From: Anaerolineales bacterium
GTDB taxonomy: Bacteria; Chloroflexota; Anaerolineae; Anaerolineales; Villigracilaceae
Assembly: GCA_016744335.1 (NCBI GenBank)
Contig: JADGEO010000039.1
Span: forward strand, 1-32,428
Direction: 5' to 3'
DNA length: 32,428 nt
In this document: positions 8,555 to 16,818 of the stretch, piece by piece
How positions within the stretch are numbered: position 1 is the first letter of the stretch
How the letters are laid out: each line of letters begins with the position of its first letter
The notes under the pieces: model-generated
What the model saw: the letters and a program-made list of their open reading frames with translations, nothing else
What the model was told of the DNA's origin: nothing
Database searches by the model: none
Program-made: the position numbers and the translations under genes

Positions 8555-9082
8555 ATGGCAAAATTCGATAAAAAACAGAAATTTGAAAAAGACGATCTTG
8601 ATGAACGCATGATTGAGATTGCTCGTGTAGCCAAAGTGGTCAAAGGTGGTCGCCGTTTCCGATTTCGCGCAACTATTGTAGTTGGTGATGGACGAGGAAA
8701 AATCGGGATGGGCACAGGCAAAGCTAATACCGTTCCTGATGCTATCCGCAAAGCATCCGACCGTGCGCGTCGTGATTTGCATTTTGTGAACTTATCAGAT
8801 ACGACTATCTTCCATAAAGCTATTGGACGCGTTGCTGGTGCAAGAGTTTTACTGAAACCAGCTTCCCCCGGTACAGGAGTTATTGCGGCAGGTGGCGTTC
8901 GCGCCGTTTTAGAAGCCGCTGGTGTTAAGGATATTTTGACCAAATCTTTGGGTAGCAATAATGTACTTAATGTGGTCAAGGCAACATTTGATGCTCTCGA
9001 ACAACAAAAATCTCCCGCCGAAGAGGCCGCCAAGCGTGGCAAAGACATCAAAGAACTGGTTCCCTTCTGGGAACGGAGGTAA
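8555..9082 (+). CDS. rpsE: 30S ribosomal protein S5
   Basis: This 175-residue S5 starts at ATG 8555 with GGAG at 8545-8548 well spaced. An in-frame GTG at 8543 would swallow that Shine-Dalgarno and is rejected. The double-stranded-RNA-binding-like N domain shows VVKGGRRFRFRATIVVGDG and GKIGMGTGKANTVPDAI. The C domain shows GTGVIAAGGVRAVLEAAGV and KSLGSNNVLNVVKATFDAL. S5 acts in decoding fidelity and as part of the mRNA entry helicase. Confidence 0.97.
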   Translation: MAKFDKKQKFEKDDLDERMIEIARVAKVVKGGRRFRFRATIVVGDGRGKIGMGTGKANTVPDAIRKASDRARRDLHFVNLSDTTIFHKAIGRVAGARVLLKPASPGTGVIAAGGVRAVLEAAGVKDILTKSLGSNNVLNVVKATFDALEQQKSPAEEAAKRGKDIKELVPFWERR

Positions 9083-9089
9083 TTAAATC

Positions 9090-9284
9090 ATGGCAAAGAA
9101 AACTGCTGAGAAAAAATTACGCGTTACTTTGGTAAAAAGCCCAATTGGATACAACAAAAGGCAAAAAGCCACAGTTCGCGCATTAGGATTGCGTCGCATG
9201 AACCACACGGTGGAGCATGTGGATAACCCTGCTTTGCGTGGTATGCTTTTTAAAGTTAGCCACCTCATCAAAGTAGAAGAGTAG
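9090..9284 (+). CDS. rpmD: 50S ribosomal protein L30
   Basis: This 64-residue L30 has the core [39 protein letters not shown] and [15 protein letters not shown]. Its Shine-Dalgarno GGAGGT overlaps the end of rpsE. L30 is a small 23S rRNA-binding protein that many phyla lack, but it is present here in its usual place between rpsE and rplO. Confidence 0.97.
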   Translation: MAKKTAEKKLRVTLVKSPIGYNKRQKATVRALGLRRMNHTVEHVDNPALRGMLFKVSHLIKVEE

Positions 9285-9293
9285 GATTTTGAT

Positions 9294-9749
9294 ATGAAAT
9301 TACATGAGCTTGCGCCGAATCCTGGCGCTAAGAAAAACAGAAAACGTGTTGGACGTGGTATAGCCGCAGGACAAGGCAAAACAGCCGGTCGTGGTTATAA
9401 AGGGCAAAAATCTCGCTCTGGGAGCGGTGGCGCTTTACACCGTCAGGGCGGTAATGTGCCTTTCTATCGCCGATTACCATTTATGCGCGGTAAAGGGATG
9501 CATGTCCGTAACCGAATAGATTATAACGAAATCAATCTCGATCAATTAGCCGAAGTGTTTAATGCTAATGACGAAGTGACCCCAGAGAGCTTGCACAATG
9601 CTCGCCTCTTACGCGATGTTCGTAACCCCGTTGTACTTTTAGGACGTGGAGAACTAAGCACAGCTCTTACAGTGCGCGTGCATCGTATAAGCAAAGGCGC
9701 GCAGGAGAAAGTTGAATCCGTTGGCGGTAATGTAGAGCTGATTAGCTAA
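9294..9749 (+). CDS. rplO: 50S ribosomal protein L15
   Basis: This 151-residue L15 begins KLHELAPNPGAKKNRKRVGRG. The Gly/Arg-rich N-terminal arm GQGKTAGRGYKGQKSRSGSG and the QGGNVPFYRRLPFMRG motif are both present. It is a late 50S assembly protein. It is followed by secY after 26 nt, the standard spc-operon arrangement. Confidence 0.97.
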   Translation: MKLHELAPNPGAKKNRKRVGRGIAAGQGKTAGRGYKGQKSRSGSGGALHRQGGNVPFYRRLPFMRGKGMHVRNRIDYNEINLDQLAEVFNANDEVTPESLHNARLLRDVRNPVVLLGRGELSTALTVRVHRISKGAQEKVESVGGNVELIS

Positions 9750-9775
9750 CTCGTTATAGAACAGGAGACTTTTAT

Positions 9776-11128
9776 ATGAAGTCAAAATTGTCTGGTTGGC
9801 GTTACCTATGGACATCTATAGATATTCGGCGTAAATTACTTTATACGTTGGGCTTTTTAGCACTCTATAGAGTCGCCGCTAATGTACCCGTTCCTGGTGT
9901 TGATAGTGCCGCGCTAGAGGCATTTCGTTCTAGTGGTGCGGGAGGAAGCATATTTGGCTTTCTCGATTTGCTATCAGGTGGTACAGTATCGCAGTTTTCA
10001 TTACTGTCTATGGGCGTTTACCCTTATATTACCGCTCAAATTATTTTGCAATTGCTTACGCCCATCATTCCTGCTTTACAACAACGTATGGAAGATGACC
10101 CACGTGAAGGGCAAAAATGGATGGAAAAATGGACCTATATCTTAGCTGTTCCTATGGCTATGCTTTCAGCAATAGGTCAGGTTAATATTTTTAATTCATT
10201 TGCGACCCAAAGCGGCTTAGAGCAAATTGTTCCCTTCGGCTTTTCAGGCGACCTTATCCTTCCCTCTTTAGCTGTTCTTTTTGCTATGACAGCAGGCACC
10301 ATGTTTGCTATATGGCTTGGAGAATTAATCTCTGAATACGGAATGCGAAAGCAAGGTCTTTCCTTAATTATTTTTGCGGGCATTGTTGTAAGCCTTCCCA
10401 GCAATATCGTTCGTATGATGAGTGATGAACAAAACCGTTGGATATTATTGGCGGTAACAGTCATTTCGTTGTTACTAACAATCTATGCTGTTGTTTTTGT
10501 GCAACAAGGACAACGCAACGTCCCGGTTATGTACCCAGGTCGTCGAATGGGAAACCGCATGTCTATGCCCGTCAAAGGCTCTTTGCCACTGAAAGTTAAT
10601 ATGGCAGGCATGATCCCGCTTATTTTTGCGAGTGCTATTCTACAATTTCCTGCTATTCTTTCCAGCTATTTTGTTGGTTCAGAAACAGCGTGGGTAGCAA
10701 GTTTTGCTCAAGCTACGCAGAGTACGTTTGATGGCACAGGTGGCACCTACTGGCTAATTTACTTTGTCATGGTTGTTATTTTCACCTTCTTCTACACAGA
10801 TGTTCTCTTTGCACAGCAAAATTATGGAGAAAACCTGAAACGAATGGGTGCACAAATTCCTGGTGTTAGTCGTGGTGCCCCAACTCAACGGTACCTTACC
10901 AAAGTTCAACGCCGTATCACTCTTCCTGGTGCGCTATTTCTTGGTTTTATCGCAATACTGCCCTACCTAATGCAATTCATTATGCCAATCTCCTCGCAAG
11001 GTTCAAGTTTAATGCTCGTTTCCTCTGCTGGATTACTTATTGTTGTTGGTGTTGTTCGCGATGTTTTCCAAAATATCGATGCCGAACTCAAATTGCACGG
11101 ATACCAAGATTCGATTCTTGTAAAATAG
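9776..11128 (+). CDS. secY: Preprotein translocase subunit SecY
   Basis: This 450-residue integral membrane protein has about ten hydrophobic segments and forms the Sec channel. Recognisable parts are YRVAANVPVPGVD near the first helix, the plug-region FLDLLSGGTVSQFSLLSMGVYPYITA (in two parts), VFVQQGQRNVPVMYPGRRMG in the cytoplasmic loop, and GENLKRMGAQIPGVSRGAPT in the ribosome/SecA-binding loop. AGGAGA precedes the ATG. The gene is followed by a stable hairpin (11133-11165) and a fresh promoter for adk, so the spc unit probably ends here. Confidence 0.98.
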   Translation: MKSKLSGWRYLWTSIDIRRKLLYTLGFLALYRVAANVPVPGVDSAALEAFRSSGAGGSIFGFLDLLSGGTVSQFSLLSMGVYPYITAQIILQLLTPIIPALQQRMEDDPREGQKWMEKWTYILAVPMAMLSAIGQVNIFNSFATQSGLEQIVPFGFSGDLILPSLAVLFAMTAGTMFAIWLGELISEYGMRKQGLSLIIFAGIVVSLPSNIVRMMSDEQNRWILLAVTVISLLLTIYAVVFVQQGQRNVPVMYPGRRMGNRMSMPVKGSLPLKVNMAGMIPLIFASAILQFPAILSSYFVGSETAWVASFAQATQSTFDGTGGTYWLIYFVMVVIFTFFYTDVLFAQQNYGENLKRMGAQIPGVSRGAPTQRYLTKVQRRITLPGALFLGFIAILPYLMQFIMPISSQGSSLMLVSSAGLLIVVGVVRDVFQNIDAELKLHGYQDSILVK

Positions 11129-11132
11129 AAGA

Positions 11133-11165
11133 AAATCTGAGAGGTCTCAAAGACCTCTCAGATTT
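11133..11165 (+). terminator. Stable hairpin after secY (possible terminator)
   Basis: A perfect 14-bp stem, AAATCTGAGAGGTC (11133-11146) paired with GACCTCTCAGATTT (11152-11165), encloses a 5-nt loop four bases after the secY stop. The last three paired bases are T, but the downstream tail ATATAGGATAAAG is not a clean U-tract. It may therefore be a leaky terminator or a 3'-end stabiliser rather than an efficient stop. Confidence 0.6.
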
Positions 11166-11326
11166 ATATAGGATAAAGAGATCGGTTCGTGCGTGACCTC
11201 AGCTTGAGTGCCTTTGGTTAGTATTGTGGCAGAGTAGGTAGCCCCCCCCCCGTTTTCCTAGGGAGCAGTTCACTCGTAGCATTCAAGCCTAAAGTAAGTG
11301 CGAAACGGTATTCCAGTATCCGTATA
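11166..11326. other. Non-coding spacer with C10 homopolymer between secY and adk
   Basis: About 160 nt without a credible gene. It contains a run of ten C (11242-11251), which is prone to sequencing and replication slippage. It also holds the word CGTGACCTCAGCTTG, which recurs with one change near 26341 in another intergenic region. Nothing else is recognised. Confidence 0.4.
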
Positions 11327-11355
11327 TTGCCTTTAAAAAAGAAATATCGTATAGT
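11327..11355 (+). promoter_or_regulatory. Sigma-70-type promoter for adk
   Basis: A -35 box TTGCCT (11327-11332) and a -10 box TATAGT (11350-11355) are separated by exactly 17 bp, both close to consensus. They lie 24 nt before the adk ATG and downstream of the secY hairpin. This indicates that adk-map can be transcribed independently of the spc operon. Confidence 0.6.
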
Positions 11356-11378
11356 CCAAATATAAGGAACTTGATTTT

Positions 11379-12032
11379 ATGTCCACATATATCGTTTTGC
11401 TCGGTGCCCCTGGCGTTGGAAAAGGAACTCAGGCAGATATATTAGCGCAGGAAACTGGCTTGGTACATATTTCATCAGGCGATCTTTTTAGAGAACATAT
11501 AAATAATAAAACAGAGTTAGGTGCTTTAGCCGCAAGTTTTATGTCAAAAGGTGAGTTAGTGCCAGATGACGTGACCATTGCTATGGTAGAAGAACGCCTG
11601 TCTTATTCAGATTGTAAAAAAGGCGCACTTTTAGACGGTTTCCCTAGGACGCCAACGCAAGCAGATGCGCTGTCGGTTATACTAAATGAGAAAAATGCAA
11701 GCCTAAGTATTGTTCCGTATATAACTGCCTCAGATGAGGTGCTTATAGAACGTCTTTCTGGGCGTTGGACTTGTCGTGCCCCTGGACATCATACTTTTCA
11801 TATGATATTCAGCCCCCCTGCTAAAGAAGGAATTTGCGACATAGATGGCTCTGAACTTTATCAGCGTGATGACGATACTGTTGAGACAGCAAGAAAACGG
11901 CTTGCCGTTTATAAAAAACAAACTTCACCGCTGATTGCTTATTATCGTGAGCAGGGCAAGTTGGTAAAAATACAAGGTGATCAACCTATTGAAGGTGTAA
12001 CAAAAGAATTGCTTAGTGTTTTAGAGAGATAA
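11379..12032 (+). CDS. adk: Adenylate kinase
   Basis: This 217-residue long-form adenylate kinase interconverts ATP + AMP and 2 ADP. The P-loop GAPGVGKGT is at residues 9-17, the AMP-binding ISSGDLFR at 31-38, DGFPRTPTQA at 86-95 and the LID arginine region YQRDDD at 161-166. The LID normally has four zinc ligands. Here C132 and C153 remain, the second position is Pro135 and the fourth is Asp156, so the zinc site is partly eroded. AAGGAA precedes the ATG. map follows after 2 nt. Confidence 0.98.
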   Translation: MSTYIVLLGAPGVGKGTQADILAQETGLVHISSGDLFREHINNKTELGALAASFMSKGELVPDDVTIAMVEERLSYSDCKKGALLDGFPRTPTQADALSVILNEKNASLSIVPYITASDEVLIERLSGRWTCRAPGHHTFHMIFSPPAKEGICDIDGSELYQRDDDTVETARKRLAVYKKQTSPLIAYYREQGKLVKIQGDQPIEGVTKELLSVLER

Positions 12033-12034
12033 TT

Positions 12035-12811
12035 ATGAGTTGGGCAAAAAGAAAAGTACAGATTAAAAATCCTGCTGAAGTTGAAATAATGCGCGAAGCA
12101 GGGCGCATTAACGCTACGGTTCATGCAACTGTGCGAGAAATGTTAGTACCTGGTACAACCACCGCTGAGATGAATGATGTTGCGGAAGAAGTGCTAAGAA
12201 AACACAATGCAATATCACCTTTTAAAAACTACCCTGGACCTTATCCCTACCCCGCATCTATTACAGTTTGCATTAATGAAGAGTTGGTACACGGAATCCC
12301 GAGTAGTAAAAGAAAGTTGAAAGAAGGCGATATCGTTTCGGTTGATTGCGGTACACTCTTTGGTGGCTTTGTGGCTGATTCTGCTTTTTCTGCTGGAGTT
12401 GGGAAACTCTCAAAGAGAGCACAAAAATTGCTTGACGTAACCGAAGGTGCGCTGATGGCAGGCATTGATAAAATGCGACCTGGCAATAAAACGGGTGATG
12501 TTTCTGCCGCAATCCAAAAATATGTTGAAAGCCGTGGCTTTTATCTCACTAGAGAATATACAGGCCACGGAGTAGGACGAAAAATGCACGAAGCCCCACA
12601 GGTGCCCAATTATGGCACAGCGGGGCGCGGCTTAGTTCTTCGTCCTGGGGTCACTATCGCCCTAGAACCGATGGTACTTGTTGGTACAGCACAGACTAAA
12701 GTTCTTGCTGACCAATGGACAGTAGTTTCCGCTGACAGGTCATTGACGGCACACCATGAACATACAATTGCCGTAACCGAAGGAAAACCTCTAATCCTGA
12801 CTGTCCTTTGA
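12035..12811 (+). CDS. map: Methionine aminopeptidase, type I
   Basis: This 258-residue type I enzyme removes N-terminal Met from nascent proteins. All five metal ligands of the pita-bread fold are visible: D104 (VDCG), D115 (ADSAFS), H178 (TGHGVGRKMHE), E211 (ALEPM) and E242 (HEHT). The substrate-contacting His86 (VHGIP) is also present. There is no N-terminal zinc-finger extension. It follows adk closely, as in many bacteria. The gene usually next, infA, is missing, and a new promoter and rpmJ follow. Confidence 0.98.
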   Translation: MSWAKRKVQIKNPAEVEIMREAGRINATVHATVREMLVPGTTTAEMNDVAEEVLRKHNAISPFKNYPGPYPYPASITVCINEELVHGIPSSKRKLKEGDIVSVDCGTLFGGFVADSAFSAGVGKLSKRAQKLLDVTEGALMAGIDKMRPGNKTGDVSAAIQKYVESRGFYLTREYTGHGVGRKMHEAPQVPNYGTAGRGLVLRPGVTIALEPMVLVGTAQTKVLADQWTVVSADRSLTAHHEHTIAVTEGKPLILTVL

Positions 12812-12858
12812 CCAAAAGCAGAAACCACGATTTAAAATACGTAAGAAGTTTAGATACT

Positions 12859-12886
12859 AGACGGAATGGAAATCAGCGAGTATAAT
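12859..12886 (+). promoter_or_regulatory. Probable promoter upstream of rpmJ-rpsM
   Basis: A perfect -10 hexamer TATAAT (12881-12886) is preceded by TAGACG (12859-12864, four of six matches to TTGACA) with a 16-bp spacer. It lies in the 125-nt gap after map, 50 nt before the rpmJ start. It would drive the alpha operon rpmJ-rpsM-rpsK-rpsD-rpoA-rplQ independently. Confidence 0.5.
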
Positions 12887-12936
12887 GCAGTGTTTTGGCT
12901 GAGTTATGTTCCAGTTCTAAAGTAGGAGATGTTATT

Positions 12937-13050
12937 ATGAAAGTGTCACCATCTGTTCGCAAGCGTTGTGCGAAATGCAAAATCGTTCGCCGCAAAGGCA
13001 AATTGTACGTTATTTGCGAAAATCCTAAACATAAACAACGACAAGGTTAG
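12937..13050 (+). CDS. rpmJ: 50S ribosomal protein L36
   Basis: This 37-residue protein is short enough to be missed by simple gene calling. It reads [20 protein letters not shown] followed by [16 protein letters not shown]. The zinc ligands of the C+ form are all present (C11, C14, C27, H32). AGGAG lies 8 nt upstream of the ATG. It precedes rpsM by 8 nt as in the canonical alpha operon. Confidence 0.97.
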   Translation: MKVSPSVRKRCAKCKIVRRKGKLYVICENPKHKQRQG

Positions 13051-13058
13051 AAAATATT

Positions 13059-13445
13059 ATGGCAAGAATCGAAGGTGTTGATCTTCCCCGTAATAAGCGG
13101 GTTGAAATTGGCTTGACCTATATCTATGGGATCGGGCGAACGCGTGCAAAGACTATCTTAGCCGCGACGAATGTGAATCCTGACCAGCGTATTCAAGATT
13201 TATCTGAAGGCGATTTAGCTTTGTTGCGTGAGTTCATCAATAAGAACTATACGCTTGAGGGCGATCTTCGCCGTCAGAAACAGATGAGTATTAAGCGATT
13301 GATCGAAATCGGTTGCTATCGTGGTCTCCGTCACCGCCGCGGGCTACCTGTCCGTGGGCAACGCACGCGTACAAACGCGCGCACTCGCAAAGGTCCTAAA
13401 AAGACAGTTGCTGGTCGTGGTCGTCGTCGTGGCGCAACTAAATAG
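13059..13445 (+). CDS. rpsM: 30S ribosomal protein S13
   Basis: This 128-residue S13 begins [20 protein letters not shown], with the helix-two-turn-helix motif [16 protein letters not shown] and the C-terminal [20 protein letters not shown]. It sits in the 30S head and contacts P-site tRNA and, through bridges B1a/b, the 50S subunit. The Lys/Arg-rich tail is typical. rpsK follows after 14 nt. Confidence 0.98.
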   Translation: MARIEGVDLPRNKRVEIGLTYIYGIGRTRAKTILAATNVNPDQRIQDLSEGDLALLREFINKNYTLEGDLRRQKQMSIKRLIEIGCYRGLRHRRGLPVRGQRTRTNARTRKGPKKTVAGRGRRRGATK

Positions 13446-13459
13446 TTTTGTGAGGAATT

Positions 13460-13861
13460 ATGGCTAAAGCAAAAAAAACACAAAAACGCCGTGGTGGTAA
13501 GAAGACGAAACGCACATTGTCTAAAGGACAAGTGCATATCATGGCTTCTTTTAACAACACGATTGTCACGGTAACTGATTTACAAGGCAATACCGTTGCT
13601 TGGGGAAGTGCAGGCTCAGTAGGTTTTAAAGGATCTCGTAAGAGTACACCTTTTGCCGCTCGCTTGGCTTCAGAACAAGCTGGTAAAGCAGCGCAACAAT
13701 TTGGTATTCAGGAAGTTGATATTTTTGTCAAAGGTCCTGGACCTGGTCGCGAAAATGCAATCCGTGCTATTCAGGCACTAGGGATTAGAGTCCGCTCTAT
13801 TGCAGATATTACCCCAGTTCCGCATAATGGTTGCCGTCCTCCCAAGAAACGTCGCGTTTAG
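13460..13861 (+). CDS. rpsK: 30S ribosomal protein S11
   Basis: This 133-residue S11 has the motifs [36 protein letters not shown] and [19 protein letters not shown], and ends with [15 protein letters not shown]. It lies in the platform by the mRNA exit and contacts the E-site codon. The basic N-terminal tail ([17 protein letters not shown]) is typical. It is adjacent to rpsM and rpsD as expected. Confidence 0.98.
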   Translation: MAKAKKTQKRRGGKKTKRTLSKGQVHIMASFNNTIVTVTDLQGNTVAWGSAGSVGFKGSRKSTPFAARLASEQAGKAAQQFGIQEVDIFVKGPGPGRENAIRAIQALGIRVRSIADITPVPHNGCRPPKKRRV

Positions 13862-13882
13862 AAAAAATAAGGAAAGAATAGT

Positions 13883-14521
13883 ATGGCGAAATATATAGGT
13901 CCGGTATGTAAATTATGTCGGCGCGAAGGCGAAAAGCTATTTTTGAAAGGAGAACGTTGTTTTTCTCCGAAGTGTTCGTTTGATAAACGCGATTATGCTC
14001 CAGGTCAACATGGTCGGAATATGAGCCGCAGAAGAAAGCGTGAGTCTGATTACGGTAAGCAATTGCGTGCCAAGCAACGCGCTCGTCGGGTTTATGGCGT
14101 TTTCGAACGTCAATTTAGCCGATATTATAAAGTTGCTTTGCAACGCCGTGGGCTAACTGGTTTGAACTTGCTTCAAATTCTTGAATCTCGTTTAGATAAT
14201 GTTATCTTCCGCATGGGGTTTGCCTCCAGCCGATCAGAAGCTCGCTTGATGGTCGCTCACGGTCATTTTATGGTGAACGGTCGCCGCACTAATGTTCCAT
14301 CTATGCTTCTTTCAGATGGTGATGAAATTGCCGTGCGCGAGGGTTCTCGTAAAAAGACTTATTTCAAGACTTTGGGTGAAGTTGTAGAAAAACGCAATGT
14401 CCCCGCGTGGCTTGAACGAGATGCAAAAACATTGGCAGGAAAAGTTGGGCGTTTGCCAGAGCGAACCGAGATTGATGGTAGCTTAAACGAACAGCTTATT
14501 GTTGAGTATTACTCACGCTAA
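13883..14521 (+). CDS. rpsD: 30S ribosomal protein S4, zinc (C+) form
   Basis: This 212-residue primary 16S rRNA binder nucleates 30S assembly. An N-terminal zinc-binding cluster is visible (C9, C12, C26, C31 in VCKLC and RCFSPKC). It is followed by [22 protein letters not shown] (in two parts) and the S4 RNA-binding domain [20 protein letters not shown] with [14 protein letters not shown]. In E. coli S4 represses the alpha operon. A hairpin lies between this gene and rpoA. Confidence 0.98.
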   Translation: MAKYIGPVCKLCRREGEKLFLKGERCFSPKCSFDKRDYAPGQHGRNMSRRRKRESDYGKQLRAKQRARRVYGVFERQFSRYYKVALQRRGLTGLNLLQILESRLDNVIFRMGFASSRSEARLMVAHGHFMVNGRRTNVPSMLLSDGDEIAVREGSRKKTYFKTLGEVVEKRNVPAWLERDAKTLAGKVGRLPERTEIDGSLNEQLIVEYYSR

Positions 14522-14534
14522 TGAAGAAGTTTAT

Positions 14535-14556
14535 CCAAGCAGAGTTTTCTGCTTGG
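14535..14556 (+). promoter_or_regulatory. Intergenic hairpin between rpsD and rpoA
   Basis: A perfect 9-bp stem, CCAAGCAGA (14535-14543) with TCTGCTTGG (14548-14556), surrounds a 4-nt loop GTTT. No U-tract follows. The rpoA Shine-Dalgarno GGAG (14561-14564) starts four bases downstream. It may act as an RNA processing site or tune rpoA translation relative to the ribosomal genes. Confidence 0.5.
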
Positions 14557-14572
14557 GTAGGGAGAGTGAACC

Positions 14573-15556
14573 GTGGCAGGTATCACAAATATGGTTATAC
14601 CAAAAGTTGAGAGAGATGCTGAATCTCGCAACTATAGCAAATTTATTATCAGTCCCTTAGAGCCAGGTTACGGTGCTACTATCGGGAATTCAATGAGACG
14701 TGCTCTTTTGTCTTCGTTGCCCGGTGTTGCTGTGACCTCTATGAGGATTGCCGATGTGTTGCATGAGTTTACAGATGTTGCAGGTGTGCGCGAAGATGTT
14801 GTGCAAATTATGTTGCAGGTCAAGCAAATTCGCATGAAGTTAGATGGCGTAGATAGCACTCGTATGCACCTTGAAGTGCGTGGCGAGGGTGTTGTTACTG
14901 CCGCTGATATTATTGCGCCACCAGAAGTAGAAATTGTTAACCCTGAACTTTATTTGTTCACTGTGGATAATAATACTGCTGAAATGGATGTCGAATTCTC
15001 AGTAGAGCGTGGGCGGGGTTATTCTCCCGCAGACGAGCGTAGTGGGCACATGTCGATTGGTGAAATGCCTGTAGATGCGTTATTTAGCCCTGTGAAACGA
15101 GTAAATTGGGATGTGACATCTGCGCGTGTTGGTCAGAGTACTAATTATGATAGTTTGATGCTCGAAGTTTGGACAGACGGTTCTATTGCTCCTGAGAGAG
15201 CTTTGAGTATGTCTGGCAAAGTGTTAATTGAGCACATACGTCATATTGCTGGTGTTAGTGAAGAAACATTGATGGCAGTAGTTGAAGAGGAAGAAGAAGA
15301 GGAAGGCGTAAACAGCGAAATTGCTGAGACACCTGTAGAAGCTCTAGATCTTTCGGTACGCGTTTTCAACTCTTTGAAGCGCACAGGTATCACTACGGTT
15401 GGCGATGTGCTTGATTTGCTAGAAAAAGGCGATCAAGCAATTATGTCCATCCGCAATTTTGGTGAAAAGAGTCTTGAAGAATTAGTCCAGAAGATGACAG
15501 ATAAAGGTTATCTGGATGATGAAGACGATGAAGAAAGTGAAGATAACGCGGAGTAA
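14573..15556 (+). CDS. rpoA: DNA-directed RNA polymerase subunit alpha
   Basis: This 327-residue alpha subunit is taken from a GTG start with GGAG eight nt upstream. A downstream ATG at 14591 is possible. The N-terminal domain shows SPLEPGYGATIGNSMRRALL, the dimerisation and beta-contact signature. A linker with a run of Glu (~240-248) leads to the C-terminal domain VRVFNSLKRTGITTVGDVLD and SIRNFGEKSLEELVQKM, which binds UP elements and activators. The acidic tail DDEDDEESEDNAE-like end is unremarkable. Confidence 0.98.
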   Translation: MAGITNMVIPKVERDAESRNYSKFIISPLEPGYGATIGNSMRRALLSSLPGVAVTSMRIADVLHEFTDVAGVREDVVQIMLQVKQIRMKLDGVDSTRMHLEVRGEGVVTAADIIAPPEVEIVNPELYLFTVDNNTAEMDVEFSVERGRGYSPADERSGHMSIGEMPVDALFSPVKRVNWDVTSARVGQSTNYDSLMLEVWTDGSIAPERALSMSGKVLIEHIRHIAGVSEETLMAVVEEEEEEEGVNSEIAETPVEALDLSVRVFNSLKRTGITTVGDVLDLLEKGDQAIMSIRNFGEKSLEELVQKMTDKGYLDDEDDEESEDNAE

Positions 15557-15561
15557 TTAAG

Positions 15562-15939
15562 ATGCGACATCAAATATCAGGAAAGCGATTAAATCGCTCC
15601 ACAGGCGCACGCAAAGCTTTGCGCCGTACCCTCATCCGTCAGCTTTTTGAGCATGAACGGATTAAGACAACAAAAGCAAAAGCTCAGGCTATTCGTGGCG
15701 AAGCTGAAAAATTGATTACCATTGCCCGCAATAGTATTGATGCTGATGATGCACAAAAAGTGCACGCACGCCGTTTGGTGGCGAAAAAATTGGGAACAAA
15801 TAAAGATTTACCCAAACTCTTTGATGAGATTGCTCCCCGTTTTGTTAACCGCCCCGGTGGATATACTCGCACCTTAAAACTTGGTCCTCGCAAAGGCGAT
15901 GCGGCTGAGATGGTGCTGATCGAATTAGTAGAAGAGTAA
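15562..15939 (+). CDS. rplQ: 50S ribosomal protein L17
   Basis: This 125-residue L17 begins RHQISGKRLNRSTGARKA and has LIRQLFEHERIKTTKAKA and the C-terminal GGYTRTLKLGPRKGDAAEM. L17 sits near the tunnel exit. It follows rpoA by 5 nt, the usual end of the alpha operon. The next 89 nt are non-coding and rich in short palindromic words. Confidence 0.98.
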   Translation: MRHQISGKRLNRSTGARKALRRTLIRQLFEHERIKTTKAKAQAIRGEAEKLITIARNSIDADDAQKVHARRLVAKKLGTNKDLPKLFDEIAPRFVNRPGGYTRTLKLGPRKGDAAEMVLIELVEE

Positions 15940-15960
15940 AGACAGTAGACTAGTGGAGCA

Positions 15961-16020
15961 TAAATCAGTAAATCAGTTTTTCTGATTGCCTGAGCCTTGA
16001 TTTACTAATCTACTGATTTA
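15961..16020. repeat. Palindromic micro-repeat spacer between rplQ and truA
   Basis: TAAATCAGTA at 15961-15970 is the exact inverted complement of TACTGATTTA at 16011-16020. Nested inside is a second small hairpin, AATCAG (15971-15976) with CTGATT (15982-15987). The words AATCAGT and ACTRATT recur in both halves. No T-tract follows. It looks like degenerate intergenic micro-repeat sequence rather than a classic terminator. Confidence 0.55.
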
Positions 16021-16028
16021 TTGAAAGA

Positions 16029-16790
16029 ATGGCACGTTACCAGATTATTCTTGCTTATGACGGCACCGATTTTTTCGGGAGTCAAAGGCAGGCAAAAGCC
16101 CGAACTGTGCAAGGCGATTTCGAGAATGCTTTGCATAGAATAGGGTGGCGAGATAGCTCAGTTCTCATGGCTGGACGCACCGATGCAGGTGTCCATGCTT
16201 CGGGACAGGTGGTTGCTTTTGATTTTGATTGGAAGCATAGCCTCACCGATTTGAGAAATGCGCTCAACGCTACTTTGCCTGCTGAGTTGGCTGTAAGTTC
16301 GGTCGAAATTGCACCGGATGATTTTCATCCGCGATTTGTTGCGACCGCTCGCTTATACCGTTATCGTATTTTTTGCCAAAAAACGAGAGACCCGCTACGT
16401 GAACGATTTGCATGGCGAGTTGATCCTGAATTAGATGGCGAAATACTTCACAAACTTGCAGAAATGCTCCCAGGAAAACACGATTTTTCCGCCTTCGGCT
16501 CCCCCCCCCGTCCCGGAGGCAGTACAGAGCGTCACCTTATGCGAGCGAGTTGGATAAAGCAAGCTGACGAATGGATTTTTGAAGTGCAGGCGAATGCCTT
16601 TCTCTATCACATGGTACGAAAGCTAGTATTCACACAGGTTGTGATTGCCCAGCATAAAGTATCAGTTGAGAAATTTGCCCAATCTTTAGCCGACCAAGCT
16701 GAAATTACGAGCGGAATCGCTCCGCCTAATGGTTTGACGCTGGTCGAAGTATCTTATCCTGATAATCTGAAATTTAAATCTAAAAAATAA
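16029..16790 (+). CDS. truA: tRNA pseudouridine synthase A
   Basis: This 253-residue TruA makes pseudouridine at positions 38-40 of the tRNA anticodon arm. The catalytic Asp52 lies in AGRTDAGVHASGQVVAF. Other family marks are AYDGTDFFGSQRQ at the start, DDFHPRFVATARLYRYRIF and AFLYHMVRKLV near the end. The start has only a weak GAAAG signal. A run of nine C (16501-16509) encodes the SPPRP stretch and keeps the frame. The gene sits between rplQ and rplM, a common bacterial order. Confidence 0.97.
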   Translation: MARYQIILAYDGTDFFGSQRQAKARTVQGDFENALHRIGWRDSSVLMAGRTDAGVHASGQVVAFDFDWKHSLTDLRNALNATLPAELAVSSVEIAPDDFHPRFVATARLYRYRIFCQKTRDPLRERFAWRVDPELDGEILHKLAEMLPGKHDFSAFGSPPRPGGSTERHLMRASWIKQADEWIFEVQANAFLYHMVRKLVFTQVVIAQHKVSVEKFAQSLADQAEITSGIAPPNGLTLVEVSYPDNLKFKSKK

Positions 16791-16818
16791 TGTCTAAAGT
16801 CCGATGTCTAACGTCTGA
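16791..16818. repeat. Two-copy 14-bp tandem repeat between truA and rplM
   Basis: TGTCTAAAGTCCGA (16791-16804) is followed directly by TGTCTAACGTCTGA (16805-16818), matching at 12 of 14 positions, then a third partial CGTC. It begins directly after the truA stop codon. Together with the spacer on the other side of truA, it suggests an expanding intergenic micro-repeat. Confidence 0.6.
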
